From Rhodoferax ferrireducens T118 (GTDB lineage: Bacteria; Pseudomonadota; Gammaproteobacteria; Burkholderiales; Burkholderiaceae_C), in the NCBI RefSeq assembly GCF_000013605.1, contig NC_007908.1, forward strand, positions 868,001 through 932,000: DNA of 64,000 nucleotides, given 5' to 3'. Position 1 is the first letter of the stretch, and every line of letters starts with the position of its first letter. The notes below the pieces were generated by a model, which was not told the origin of the DNA, searched no databases, and saw nothing but the letters and a program-made list of their open reading frames with translations. Below, one piece after another: positions 17,326 through 26,430 of this stretch. Both the position numbers and the translations under genes were made by a program.

Positions 17326-17832
17326 ATGACCATCTCCATGTACCAGGCCAGCGTGCCGCGCTTTGTCAATATTCTGGGAAACTTGTCGAACATCCTGGAC
17401 AAGGCGCAGGCTCATATCGATACCCGGAAACTTGACGATGCCACGCTAACCACTTATCGCCTGTTCCCGGACATGCTGCCCATGGCCAAGCAGGTACAAA
17501 TTGCCTGTGATGCTGCCAAGGGGGTGGTGGCGCGCCTGGCCGGTGTCGAGATACCCGTGCATGAAGACAATGAAAAAACATTGGCCGAGTTGAAGGCGCG
17601 TATTGCCAAAACCATCGTCTTTGTCCAGAGCGTGACACCAGAGCAGATTGACGGCACTGAAGACAAGGACATTGTGATCAAGCGCGGCGACAAGGAAACC
17701 CACTACAAGGGCATGCAGTTTCTGCTGGGCCACGCTATTCCAAATTTCTACTTCCACGTGACCACCACCTACAACATCCTGCGCCATAACGGCATTGAAA
17801 TCGGCAAACGCGATTACATCGGCAATCCTTAA
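17326..17832 (+). CDS. DUF1993 family protein
   Basis: A 168-residue cytosolic protein of the DUF1993 family, recognisable from MTISMYQASVPRFVNILGNL at the N-terminus, the LFPDMLPMAKQVQIACDAAK helix and the C-terminal FLLGHAIPNFYFHVTTTYNI segment, with HVTTTYNILRHNG near the end. The fold is DinB-like, helical, with two histidines that may bind metal (family-level expectation). Biochemical role unknown. A reasonable ribosome site (GAGGAA) precedes the ATG. It stands alone between the truncated LysR and the amidase gene, with no evident operon partner. Confidence 0.88.
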   Translation: MTISMYQASVPRFVNILGNLSNILDKAQAHIDTRKLDDATLTTYRLFPDMLPMAKQVQIACDAAKGVVARLAGVEIPVHEDNEKTLAELKARIAKTIVFVQSVTPEQIDGTEDKDIVIKRGDKETHYKGMQFLLGHAIPNFYFHVTTTYNILRHNGIEIGKRDYIGNP

Positions 17833-18014
17833 ACCATTCGACGATGTGTACCCACGCGGCAACGCCCGGATGGGACCGGCTGCGTCGCTGGCGGGTCGGG
17901 ATTTGGGATAAGACTTTTCCCGACGCGATGGCTGGAGCCTGTATTACGGACAGACCGTACCGGGGTTCGTTATCGCTTGCCGGAGTTGGAATGATCCCAG
18001 AAGGACAATGACCC

Positions 18015-18827
18015 ATGAAAATAGCCGCCATCCAAATGGTCTCAGGAGCCAACTTGCAGCGCAACCTGGACATCGCCGGTCAGTTGCTGGCACAGGCTGC
18101 TGCGCAGGGCGCCGAGTTGGCAGTATTGCCCGAGTACTTTTGCCTCATGGGTGAACATGACACCGATAAACTCAAGATTCAGGAAACATGCGGTAGCGGG
18201 CCGATTCAGGACTTTTTGAGCCGGTGCGCCCGCGATCTTGGCCTGTGGATCGTGGGTGGCACGCTGCCCATCTCGACGACGGCAGCCGAACGCGTACGAA
18301 ACAGCAGTCTGGTCTTTGATGCGACCGGTCAATGCGTGGCGCGCTACGACAAGATTCATCTTTTTCGCTTTGACAATGGCGTTGAGTGCTATGACGAGGC
18401 CCGCGTGCTGGAAGCGGGCACGCAAGCCGTGACCTTTGATCTGGCATCCTGCGATGGCAATACCTACCGGATCGGCCTCAGCATTTGTTATGACCTGCGT
18501 TTTCCCGAGTTGTACCGTCAATTGGCGGCCGATGTTTTGTTGGTGCCCAGCGCATTTACCTTCACCACGGGGCAGACGCACTGGGAGGTGCTGCTGCGGG
18601 CACGCGCGATTGAAAATCTTGCCTATGTGATCGCCGCGGCGCAGGGCGGTGTGCATGACAATCGGCGCCGTACCTGGGGCCACAGCATGATGATCGACCC
18701 ATGGGGCCAAATCCTGGCCCAACAGGCAGGGGGTCCTGCGGTCATCGTGGCCGAGGTCACCCAGGAATTTCTGCAGTCGGCCCGAGCCCGGCTACCCGCG
18801 CTCAATCACACTGTGCTGGGTGCGTAG
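18015..18827 (+). CDS. Carbon-nitrogen hydrolase (nitrilase superfamily, Nit1/YbeM-like amidase)
   Basis: A 270-residue amidase of the nitrilase superfamily. The catalytic triad is visible: Glu in LAVLPEYFCLMG, Lys in ARYDKIHLF and Cys in GLSICYDLRFPELYRQL, followed by VPSAFTFTTGQTHWEVLLRA. This pattern, with RFPELYR after the cysteine, is that of the deaminated-glutathione amidase/omega-amidase-like branch, so metabolite repair is a reasonable role (inference). It is immediately upstream of the transglycosylase gene, as in many betaproteobacterial genomes where such an amidase neighbours cell-envelope genes. ATG at 18015 is preceded by AAGGACA. Confidence 0.9.
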   Translation: MKIAAIQMVSGANLQRNLDIAGQLLAQAAAQGAELAVLPEYFCLMGEHDTDKLKIQETCGSGPIQDFLSRCARDLGLWIVGGTLPISTTAAERVRNSSLVFDATGQCVARYDKIHLFRFDNGVECYDEARVLEAGTQAVTFDLASCDGNTYRIGLSICYDLRFPELYRQLAADVLLVPSAFTFTTGQTHWEVLLRARAIENLAYVIAAAQGGVHDNRRRTWGHSMMIDPWGQILAQQAGGPAVIVAEVTQEFLQSARARLPALNHTVLGA

Positions 18828-18896
18828 GCAGGCAGTAAATGCAACGTCGTCGGTGCCGGGGGCGTCAGATCACTCTGGTCCCCCAGAACGACGAGA

Positions 18897-20195
18897 ATGG
18901 AGCAAATGCAAATACCATTCCATTTTCCAGTGTCTGCTCGCTGCTGGCTTGTTCCCGCGTGGCTGGCGATCGTCTCGGTTGCGGGTTGCGCCTCCGCACC
19001 ATCAGTCGAGACCCAGGCACCGCCTGCCTCGACGGTCGGCGCCAACCCGACGCGAGCCGGGTCCATTGATGTCGAACACAGCCAGAAGTTCGCCCGCTGG
19101 GTGCTCGAGTTCAGCACCACCGCACGCGCAGCCGGCATCGATGAGGCCACGCTCCGCAGCGCCTTTGACGACGTGCACTTCATCCCCCGCGTCATCGAGT
19201 TGGATAGCGCGCAGCCCGAATTCACCCGCACGGTATGGGACTACCTCGACAGCGCGCTGTCGACGCGGCGAATCGCCCGTGGCCGGGATAAGCTGCTGCA
19301 ACTGCACCCGGTTGTCGAGCCCATCGCAGCGCGCTACGGCGTTCCGGCCGAGGTTCTCGTCGCGATCTGGGGCATGGAGAGCAATTTCGGCAGCAACGTG
19401 GGCGACATCCCGACCATCGACGCCTTGGCGACGCTCGGTTTCGAGGGCCGGCGCGAGCAGTGGGCGCGTGGCCAGTTGCTCGCAGCATTGAGAATCCTGC
19501 AGAACCGTGACATCGACCGCGCGCAGATGATGGGTTCGTGGGCCGGCGCGATGGGCCAGACGCAGTTCCTGCCATCGAACTTTCTGGCCTATGCGGTCGA
19601 TGCCGATGCCGATGGCCGACGCGATATCTGGAACAGCCTCGCCGACGTGATGGCCTCGACCGCCAACTTCCTGGCAAGCTCCGGATGGCAGGTCGGCCCG
19701 CCGTGGGGGGTGGAGGTGCGCTTGCCGCCGGACTTCGACTACGCGCGCGCCGACGCCGACCTGCGGCAGCCGACGACCCAATGGATGGACGAGGGTGTGC
19801 AAACCATGGACGGCGCGCCGCTGCCGGCGTTGGCCGACAGTTCGATCCTGCTTCCCGCCGGCGCGCGCGGGCCGGCCTTCCTGGTCGGACCCAACTTCCG
19901 CACGATCCTGCGCTACAACAACTCGACCAGCTATGCGCTCGCTGTCGGCCTGCTGGCGCAACAGCTGGCCGGCGGCCCCGCGACGCAGGCACCCTGGCCG
20001 CGCGATTTGCAGCTACTTTCGCGCAGCCAGTTGCTGGCGCTGCAGACGGCGCTGAAAGAACGTGGCTTCGACACCGGCACGCCCGACGGCATGATGGGCC
20101 CGGCCACACAGCGCGGCGTTCGTCGATGCCAGCGCAGCCTGGGCCTGCCGGCGGACGGCTATCCGACCCTGGACCTTCTGCAGCGCCTGCAGTGA
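18897..20195 (+). CDS. Lytic murein transglycosylase (MltB/SLT2 type) with peptidoglycan-binding domain
   Basis: A 432-residue outer-membrane-type lipoprotein that would cleave peptidoglycan glycan strands. The N-terminal signal ends with the lipobox SVAGCAS (Cys about residue 28). The SLT2 catalytic domain (about 60-350) has the catalytic Glu in AIWGMESNFGS, then TIDALATLGFEGRR and SWAGAMGQTQFLPSNF. A PG_binding_1 domain closes the protein (about 375-430: LQTALKERGFDTGTPDGMMG). An ATG three codons after 18897 is an alternative start. The gene is visibly more GC-rich at third positions than its neighbours. Confidence 0.92.
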   Translation: MEQMQIPFHFPVSARCWLVPAWLAIVSVAGCASAPSVETQAPPASTVGANPTRAGSIDVEHSQKFARWVLEFSTTARAAGIDEATLRSAFDDVHFIPRVIELDSAQPEFTRTVWDYLDSALSTRRIARGRDKLLQLHPVVEPIAARYGVPAEVLVAIWGMESNFGSNVGDIPTIDALATLGFEGRREQWARGQLLAALRILQNRDIDRAQMMGSWAGAMGQTQFLPSNFLAYAVDADADGRRDIWNSLADVMASTANFLASSGWQVGPPWGVEVRLPPDFDYARADADLRQPTTQWMDEGVQTMDGAPLPALADSSILLPAGARGPAFLVGPNFRTILRYNNSTSYALAVGLLAQQLAGGPATQAPWPRDLQLLSRSQLLALQTALKERGFDTGTPDGMMGPATQRGVRRCQRSLGLPADGYPTLDLLQRLQ

Positions 20196-20352
20196 CCGGG
20201 CGGCACCTCGCCTTGAGGCAGTTCAGTGCCGAGTTCTTGTCCTGCAACACGCGCCTCGTCCATTCACGACTGACTGAAGATGGCCGGCAGCAGCCGGCCC
20301 CAAGCGGTCTCTAGGGCCTCATCGAACTCATCTATCCGAATAACGCCATACC

Positions 20353-20365
20353 ATACGAAACGTAT
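20353..20365. promoter_or_regulatory. Perfect palindrome upstream of the ParD-like gene, candidate autoregulatory operator
   Basis: ATACG-AAA-CGTAT, 34 bp before the ParD-like ATG, within an AT-rich stretch (TATATA and GCATATG follow). Antitoxins with ribbon-helix-helix DNA-binding domains usually bind such short palindromes in their own promoters; that link is inference. Confidence 0.5.
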
Positions 20366-20398
20366 ATACTTTGCATATGTTTTATATAGAGGCAACTG

Positions 20399-20653
20399 AT
20401 GGGTATTGTCAAAATTTCGGACCAGATGCACGAGAACCTGCGGGTAGCGGGGAATGCCCTTAGCAGGTCGATCAATGCGCAGGCAGAGCACTGGATGCGG
20501 GTCGGCATGCTGAGCGAGATGCACCCGGAGTTGGACTCCCGGGAAATCTGCCAATTGTTGATACGGGCTGAACTCGCGGGAGGGCTGGACATAGGTGTGG
20601 CAGTCACAGGCCAACTTGGCAAACCCGGCGCAACCTCGACTAGAAAGCACTGA
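20399..20653 (+). CDS. ParD-like antitoxin-family protein
   Basis: An 84-residue protein of the ParD-like family (PF11903 type). VKISDQMHENLRVAGNALSR and SINAQAEHWMRVGMLSEMHP are the diagnostic segments, a ribbon-helix-helix-like DNA-binding region. Family members resemble type II antitoxins but are often not next to a ParE toxin. Here the stop codon overlaps the start of methionine aminopeptidase (TGATG), so the two are translationally coupled. A perfect palindrome lies in the promoter. Inference: it may autoregulate the pair. Whether the aminopeptidase can act as the 'toxin' partner is untested. Confidence 0.85.
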   Translation: MGIVKISDQMHENLRVAGNALSRSINAQAEHWMRVGMLSEMHPELDSREICQLLIRAELAGGLDIGVAVTGQLGKPGATSTRKH

Positions 20654-21444
20654 TGGATCACGGCATTCCCATCCATTTCGCCGAGGGTATCGACATGGCG
20701 CGGCGAGCCGGTCGGCTTGCCGCAGAAGTTCTCAGCATGGTCGAGGCATACGTCGTGCCGGGGGTGAGTACCGAGGCGCTCGACCGAATCTGCCGCGACC
20801 ACATCGTGAATGTCCAGGGCGCCATTCCAGCCAACTTGGGGTACCACGACTATCCCAAGACCATCCTCACCTCAGTCAACCAGGTGGTTTGCCATGGCAT
20901 CCCCTCGCCCGATAAGATTTTGAAGAAGGGCGACATCATCAACATCGATGTTGCCGTCATCAAGGATGGCTGGTTCGGCGACACCAGTCGCATGTACTTC
21001 GTCGGAGCCCCCAGCGTGTTGGCTCGGCGCCTGGTGGAGACGACGTACGAAGCATTGCTGGCCGGAATCCGGCAAGTCAAGCCTGGAGCGACTCTTGGCG
21101 ATATTGGCCATGCCATCCAGTCGGTCGCTCACCGGGAGCATTTCAGCGTAGTGCGCGAATACTGCGGGCACGGCATTGGTCAGGTCTACCACGATGAGCC
21201 GCAAGTGCTGCACTATGGGCGGCGCGGGGAAGGGATCAAGCTCGAACCGGGGATGGTTTTCACCATCGAACCGATGCTCAACGCAGGCAAACGCGAAACC
21301 AGGCAATTGCCCGACGGGTGGACAGTCGTGACAAAGGACAGGTCTTTGTCTGCCCAGTTTGAACACATGGTGGCTGTGACGCCTTCAGGGTATGAGGTGC
21401 TTACGCCTTGGCCTGGAGGCACAGGTGCTGACGCGCCGGTTTGA
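20653..21444 (+). CDS. map: Type I methionine aminopeptidase
   Basis: A 263-residue metalloprotease removing N-terminal Met from nascent proteins. The five metal ligands are visible: Asp in IINIDVAVIKDGWFGDTSRM (two Asp), His in YCGHGIGQVYHDEP, Glu in GMVFTIEPMLNAG and Glu in SAQFEHMVAVTP. The substrate-site His lies in VVCHGIPSPDK. Length is standard for the bacterial type I enzyme. The main essential map gene usually sits beside rpsB; this copy is coupled to a ParD-like gene instead, so it is likely a paralogue (inference). ATG at 20653 overlaps the ParD-like stop. Confidence 0.93.
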   Translation: MDHGIPIHFAEGIDMARRAGRLAAEVLSMVEAYVVPGVSTEALDRICRDHIVNVQGAIPANLGYHDYPKTILTSVNQVVCHGIPSPDKILKKGDIINIDVAVIKDGWFGDTSRMYFVGAPSVLARRLVETTYEALLAGIRQVKPGATLGDIGHAIQSVAHREHFSVVREYCGHGIGQVYHDEPQVLHYGRRGEGIKLEPGMVFTIEPMLNAGKRETRQLPDGWTVVTKDRSLSAQFEHMVAVTPSGYEVLTPWPGGTGADAPV

Positions 21445-21670
21445 TACTTGGCTTGGCGAGCCTTGGCTTTAGGTTGTTGCGTCAATACGGACAGGCAGCC
21501 TGGTCCGCCTGAGCCGCCTGGTAGCGCTCTGTGCCACCGTAGCGACTTCGCTGCAGTCATCCGGCGCTATTGGCTACCGTGTCAACAAACGGCCCAGGCT
21601 CTCCTCTGCACGATGCAGCACTGGAAACCAGCACTGTAAGCAAGGTCAAAGATAGCAGCTTGCACAGGCC

Positions 21671-22111
21671 CTAGCGGTGCACGCCGCGCACGTGCGAGTG
21701 CACCACATCATTGGCGCCCGTCGCCTGTTTCAACGATTCAAGGGCACCGCATTCCCCGATGACCGAACCACCCGCGCAGGTCGCACGGATGGCCTGGATT
21801 TGCCTCTTTAAAGCCTGCAGCGCCGTGATGCGGCTGGAGACGTGCTGCAGATGCGCTTCCAGAAGCGCGTCCACTTCATCGCAGGATCGGGAGGGTTCGT
21901 CCTGGAGGCTCAGCAACGTTCGGATTTCCTCCTGCGCCATGTCCAGCGATCGACACCGGACGATGAAGTTCAGGCGGTGCAGGTGGGCCTGGCTGTACGA
22001 GCGGTAGTTGTTGGCTTCGCGTTGCGGCGGCTGCAGCAAGTGCTCCGCTTCGTAGTAGCGGATGGTTTGGACCGGGCAACCGCTTCGGGTCGACAATTCG
22101 CCAATTTTCAT
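21671..22111 (-). CDS. cadR: MerR-family Cd(II)/Pb(II)-responsive regulator
   Basis: A 146-residue MerR-type activator. The N-terminal winged helix is MKIGELSTRSGCPVQTIRYY followed by EAEHLL. The dimerisation helix and metal loop carry the three cysteines typical of CadR/PbrR: Cys in RSCDEVDALL, then two Cys eight residues apart in ATCAGGSVIGECGAL. ATG at 22111 begins exactly at the conserved MKIGEL; the frame continues further upstream without homology. It is divergent from cadA and its operator lies in the shared spacer. The 3' end overlaps sequence resembling the genome's dispersed repeat (AGCAGCTTGCACA near 21657), which may have supplied the stop codon. Confidence 0.92.
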   Translation of the reverse strand: MKIGELSTRSGCPVQTIRYYEAEHLLQPPQREANNYRSYSQAHLHRLNFIVRCRSLDMAQEEIRTLLSLQDEPSRSCDEVDALLEAHLQHVSSRITALQALKRQIQAIRATCAGGSVIGECGALESLKQATGANDVVHSHVRGVHR

Positions 22112-22128
22112 ATCTGGATTCCTGACGC

Positions 22129-22159
22129 TTGACTCTATACCTACTATAGGGTGTCCAAT
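22129..22159 (+). promoter_or_regulatory. MerR-type cadA promoter with CadR operator dyad
   Basis: -35 TTGACT at 22129-22134 and a -10-like TCCAAT at 22154-22159, separated by 19 bp, the overlong spacer that MerR-family activators correct by DNA distortion. Within the spacer lies the dyad ACTCTATA-(CCTAC)-TATAGGGT at 22132-22152. Position and sequence match known cadA/pbrA promoters. Confidence 0.85.
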
Positions 22160-22185
22160 CAGTGTAAAGCCACTTTGGAAACTCG

Positions 22186-24624
22186 ATGTCAACCACCGCT
22201 TCTACCTGTCAGCACGGCCAACCTCATGCCCAAAAGTACGGCGATGCCCACAAAGGGCATGTCTATGAGGCGGGCACTTCAATCACCGTTCTGTCTGTGC
22301 CCGACATGTGCTGTCCGACCGAGTCCGGGATGGTCGAGAAGGACTTACGGCGGCTGCATGGCGTGACAAGCATCACGCCAGACCTCATGCGCCGCCAGGT
22401 TCGCGTCGAGTACACCGGTCTTACCGAAGCAGAACTCCTGACGGCCGCCCGCCATTCTGGCCTCGCGGTCGAACTTCAGGCAGAGGCAGTCCCAGTGCCC
22501 CGGAACTTCGAGCGCTCCGTCATCCTTGTCGAGCAGATGGATTGCCCGACGGAAGAGGCACTCATCCGCAAGCGTCTTGCCTGCGCCGATGGCGTCGCCG
22601 CGATGACGTTCAACCTGATGCAGCGCCGGTTAACTGTTGACCATGCGCCGGGACAGCTGCCAGATGTTCTGAAGGCATTGCAGGAGATTGGCCTGGGAGG
22701 AACGGTGGAGCCTTCTGGGACGGCGCAAGTCCAGCCGCCCGCATCGCAAAGGCACGCTTCAAGTTACTGGAAGCTGATTCTGGGTGGCGTAGCCGCTGTT
22801 GCGGCGGAGGCGCTTGCATTCTCGGTTGGCGATGCGCACTGGGGCGTCATTGGGCTCACGCTGCTGACCATTGCGCTGACCGGACTGGGGACTTACAGAA
22901 AAGGTTGGTTTGCTGTGCGACAGCTCAACCTCAATATCCACGCCCTCATGTCGGTGGCGGTCACGGGTGCTGTGTTTATTGGTCGATGGCCAGAGGCGGC
23001 CATGGTGATGTTCCTCTTCGCCGTGGCAGAGATGATTGAAGCAAAGTCACTCGACCGTGCGAGGCGGGCTGTTGAGGGCTTGATGGCGATGACCTCGGAT
23101 ACGGCCACAGTGAAGGTCGCTGACGGCTGGGAGATAGTCCCTGCCGCCGGCGTCGCCATAGGCACCTTGGTGCGTGCGCGCCCAGGCGAACGCATTGCGC
23201 TGGATGGCCAGGTGGTCAGCGGCTCAACTACCGTGGACCAGGCGCCCATTACGGGCGAGAGTATTCCAGTCGACAAGTCCATCGGCGACCCGCTGTTTGC
23301 CGGGACCATCAACCAAGGTGGCGAAGTGGCGTACCGGACCACGGCGCCAGCGAACGACTCAACGCTGGCACGCATTGTTCGTGCGGTGCAGGACGCGCAA
23401 GCTTCCAAGGCGCCGACGCAGCGCTTTGTCGATACCTTTGCCACGTACTACACGCCCATCGTGTTCGGCATCGCGATGGCGGTCGCGGCGCTGCCGCCAT
23501 TGGTCGCGGGTGGTGACTGGTTGACCTGGGTTTACCGGGCGCTGGTCATGCTGGTCATTGCCTGTCCGTGCGCTCTGGTGATATCGACACCGGTCACAGT
23601 CGTTTCCGGACTCACCGCCGCAGCACGCCGGGGCATTCTCATCAAGGGCGGCCTTTTCCTGGAACAGGGACATCGATTGACCGTGCTGGCGCTCGACAAG
23701 ACCGGAACGCTGACCCAGGGACGGCCCTCGCTGACCGATATCGTTGCGCTGCATGGCACGCAAGACGAGCAGCTTCGCCTCGCCGCGGCACTCGCCCGGC
23801 GCAGCGACCATCCGGTCTCGATGGCGGTCGGTGCGTATGCCGGCGACCGTTTCCCGCCGCTGGACGTGGCCAGTTTCAAGGCCATAAACGGGCGTGGCGT
23901 CGAAGGCGTCATTGAGGGTGTGTCGTATCTGCTGGGCAACCATCGGTTGGTCGAGGATTTGAACGCCTGCTCACCCGCTCTTGAACTGAAGCTGAACGCG
24001 CTGGAAGAGCAAGGCAAGACTGCCATCGTGCTCATCGGTGATGGGCAGGCGCTCGCCATCTTTGCCGTCGCTGACGCAGTGCGCCCCCACAGTCGAGAGG
24101 CAATTGCCGAACTGACGGCCCTCGGTATCGAACCCGTGATGCTGACGGGCGACAACCGTCACACAGCGCAGGCAATTGCACGGCAGGTCGGAATAGCGGA
24201 GGTGCGCAGCGAATTGCTGCCGGAGCACAAGCTTGAAGCCATAAAAGAATTTCAATCCCGCGGCGCCGTGGTGGGAATGGTCGGCGACGGCATCAATGAT
24301 GCCCCGGCTCTGGCCACGGCGGATATTGGGTTTGCAATGGGAGCGGCCGGTACCGACACCGCCATTGAGACGGCGGATGTCGCGCTCATGGACGACGACC
24401 CGCGCAAGCTGGTCGGATTTATTCGTCTCTCAAGAGCAACGCATTCCGTTTTGTGGCAAAACATTGCGCTCGCTCTGGGTATCAAGGCGGTGTTCCTCGC
24501 ATTGGCTGTTCTCGGACAGGCGACGCTTTGGATGGCGGTCTTTGCCGATATGGGTGCCAGCCTTCTCGTCGTGTTGAACGGCCTGCGTCTGTTGCGGCAT
24601 CCGGCGAACGCGTGTAAGCAATGA
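22186..24624 (+). CDS. cadA: Heavy-metal P1B-type ATPase, Cd/Zn/Pb exporter
   Basis: An 812-residue inner-membrane efflux ATPase. Two N-terminal metal-binding domains carry DMCCPTE (Cys42-Cys43) and QMDCPTEE (Cys120), and a His-bearing leader (QHGQPHAQK, DAHKGH) precedes them. The core follows: transmembrane region, CPC motif in VIACPCALVISTP (about 459), phosphorylation site LDKTGTLTQG (about 504), RRSDHPVSM, and GDGINDAPALA (about 700). Glu after the Cys motif (CPTE rather than CxxC) is typical of Cd/Zn/Pb-transporting CadA/ZntA/PbrA, not copper pumps. Divergent CadR and the operator support Cd/Pb induction. Its stop overlaps the start of the small Cys-rich gene. Confidence 0.95.
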   Translation: MSTTASTCQHGQPHAQKYGDAHKGHVYEAGTSITVLSVPDMCCPTESGMVEKDLRRLHGVTSITPDLMRRQVRVEYTGLTEAELLTAARHSGLAVELQAEAVPVPRNFERSVILVEQMDCPTEEALIRKRLACADGVAAMTFNLMQRRLTVDHAPGQLPDVLKALQEIGLGGTVEPSGTAQVQPPASQRHASSYWKLILGGVAAVAAEALAFSVGDAHWGVIGLTLLTIALTGLGTYRKGWFAVRQLNLNIHALMSVAVTGAVFIGRWPEAAMVMFLFAVAEMIEAKSLDRARRAVEGLMAMTSDTATVKVADGWEIVPAAGVAIGTLVRARPGERIALDGQVVSGSTTVDQAPITGESIPVDKSIGDPLFAGTINQGGEVAYRTTAPANDSTLARIVRAVQDAQASKAPTQRFVDTFATYYTPIVFGIAMAVAALPPLVAGGDWLTWVYRALVMLVIACPCALVISTPVTVVSGLTAAARRGILIKGGLFLEQGHRLTVLALDKTGTLTQGRPSLTDIVALHGTQDEQLRLAAALARRSDHPVSMAVGAYAGDRFPPLDVASFKAINGRGVEGVIEGVSYLLGNHRLVEDLNACSPALELKLNALEEQGKTAIVLIGDGQALAIFAVADAVRPHSREAIAELTALGIEPVMLTGDNRHTAQAIARQVGIAEVRSELLPEHKLEAIKEFQSRGAVVGMVGDGINDAPALATADIGFAMGAAGTDTAIETADVALMDDDPRKLVGFIRLSRATHSVLWQNIALALGIKAVFLALAVLGQATLWMAVFADMGASLLVVLNGLRLLRHPANACKQ

Positions 24625-24839
24625 GCATGACGACCGCTATTCTTGAATCGACATTAACATGTCCTCAGTGCGGCCATGCAAGGCAGGAAACCATGCCGAC
24701 CGATGCCTGTCAATTCTTCTATGAGTGCGAGCGGTGCAAGACGGTGCTGAGCCCCAAGGCCGGTGACTGCTGTGTTTTTTGCTCCTACGGGACAGTTAAG
24801 TGCCCTCCAATGCAGGCGCAGCGCGGATGTTGCGGGTGA
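24621..24839 (+). CDS. Small GDCCVxC-domain cysteine-rich protein
   Basis: A 72-residue cytosolic protein with 11 cysteines: TCPQCGH, YECERCKT, GDCCVFCSYG and VKCPPMQ, ending GCCG. The GDCCVFCSYG motif defines a small family (some members are selenoproteins) found beside mercury, cadmium and copper resistance genes; a metal-scavenging or metal-handing role is inferred. ATG at 24621 overlaps the cadA stop (ATGA), so it is produced with the pump. A second ATG two codons downstream is also possible. No selenocysteine codon was seen in this copy. Confidence 0.85.
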   Translation: MSMTTAILESTLTCPQCGHARQETMPTDACQFFYECERCKTVLSPKAGDCCVFCSYGTVKCPPMQAQRGCCG

Positions 24840-25031
24840 TCACGAATCGTTGAGTTCACCGAGACGCTTTTCACGAAGCCTCACCACCAATTGTCATGGA
24901 CATCGGTCAGTTGCCACCCAAGATTCCCGTCTGTCTGACTCTTGAAAACAGGGAAAAGTCATAGGGTTATCCAGACTGCTTGGTCGACGCACCATCAAGC
25001 CAATCCCATATTGACGCAAGAAGTGTTTCCT

Positions 25032-26225
25032 TCAAGGCTGGCGCGATGCCCCCTGCGCATCGCGCCGCTCCACCACCTTGAGGACGAACAGAAATCCAAC
25101 GCCCAGCACCATGACACCGGCCGCCACATACAGACCAGCGTTGTAACTGCCAAACTGCGCCCCAATCATGCCGGTGATGGCTGGGCCCATGATTTGTGCA
25201 ACACCGTACGAAAGCGTCATCTTGCCCATCATCTTGGCGGGCATGGTGGGGTAGTAGCGTCCGGCCATGCTCAGCACCAGGCTCACCATGCCGATGAAGG
25301 TGCCGCCAAACAGCAAGGCACCCAGCATGGCGGCCCACGGACCGGGCGCCAGCACGGGCAACAAAATGCCCACAATCTGCAGCACAGCGGCCAAAATTAG
25401 TGCGTTCAAGTCACCGGTGCGCCGCGCGATCAAATCCCAATTGATGCAGGCTGGTGCCGCCCCGATGCCAATGGCCAAAAACGCCAGATTGCCCCACCCG
25501 GTCAAGCCAGGCAAATGGTTCACGATGGCCACGATAAAGGTCACGCTCACCACATAGCCAAAGCCGGCACAAAAATATGCCGCCATGAACACCCGCAAAT
25601 ACAACGGGCTCGGAGGCTTGTCTCGCAGCTTCTGGCCGCTGCTGGTGAGGCCACTGGTGTCTGGTGGGGGTAGCCAGCGTAGCGCAGGCACAAGCAGCAC
25701 GCAGCCCACAGCAGTAAACGCAAACCATTGCTCGCGCCAGTCAAGCCATGGTGTGAACAACATCACGGCACCAGCGCAACCCGCAATGCCCAGCCCAATG
25801 CCGGCAAAGTGGATGCCCATCTCGCTGCGGTGGTTGTGGCGGATGAGCCAGTTCATGATGAGCCCGGTGCCCAGCAGGATGGCCGCTGCGCTGGTCAGTC
25901 CCGCCACATAACGCGACAGCGCCCACACCACCACATTCGTGCTCAAGCCCATTACCAGCGTGCTGGCAATGGCCAGTACCATGCCGATGCGGTAAAGCCG
26001 ATCTTTGAGCACCAGGCTGCTGATACGCGATGCAATCAACGCACCGCTCAAATACCCCGCGTAGTTAATGGCCGCCAGCCAACCGGCTGCGGCCACACCC
26101 AGGCCGGCTTGTTGCTGCATCAGTGGCAGCAGCGGAGTGTAGGAAAAACGGGCCACGCCCAGCGCCAGGATCAAGCTGAAAATGCCGGCACTTAGCACCT
26201 TGAGGCGGGTGACGTGGTGTGTCAT
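25032..26225 (-). CDS. YbfB/YjiJ family MFS transporter
   Basis: A 397-residue membrane protein with about 12 hydrophobic segments, beginning MTHHVTRLKVLSAGIFSLIL. The N-terminal LALGVARFSYTPLLPLMQQQ motif is characteristic of the YbfB/YjiJ subfamily of the major facilitator superfamily. Substrates for the family are not established. Start at 26225 (ATG, MTHHV) directly precedes the first helix; the frame stays open upstream to 26381 but that part lacks family features. It is monocistronic as far as visible, with 205 bp to the ABC exporter genes. Confidence 0.87.
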   Translation of the reverse strand: MTHHVTRLKVLSAGIFSLILALGVARFSYTPLLPLMQQQAGLGVAAAGWLAAINYAGYLSGALIASRISSLVLKDRLYRIGMVLAIASTLVMGLSTNVVVWALSRYVAGLTSAAAILLGTGLIMNWLIRHNHRSEMGIHFAGIGLGIAGCAGAVMLFTPWLDWREQWFAFTAVGCVLLVPALRWLPPPDTSGLTSSGQKLRDKPPSPLYLRVFMAAYFCAGFGYVVSVTFIVAIVNHLPGLTGWGNLAFLAIGIGAAPACINWDLIARRTGDLNALILAAVLQIVGILLPVLAPGPWAAMLGALLFGGTFIGMVSLVLSMAGRYYPTMPAKMMGKMTLSYGVAQIMGPAITGMIGAQFGSYNAGLYVAAGVMVLGVGFLFVLKVVERRDAQGASRQP

Positions 26226-26430
26226 GGACGAACTTGCCTGGAGTTGAGCGGGAAGGCATCGTACCTTTAAAACAGGTTGCCTTGGTGACCAGGCGGGCTC
26301 CTGAAGATTGGAAGAGTCAGTCGCCACGACGATTCCGATGACAAGTCGGTGCCCAAAGCCCACAACCGTCGATCCGCACACGAGTGTTGGCGGTGGAATT
26401 TGGCGCCTTTCAAGTCAATCCATTTCCTGA

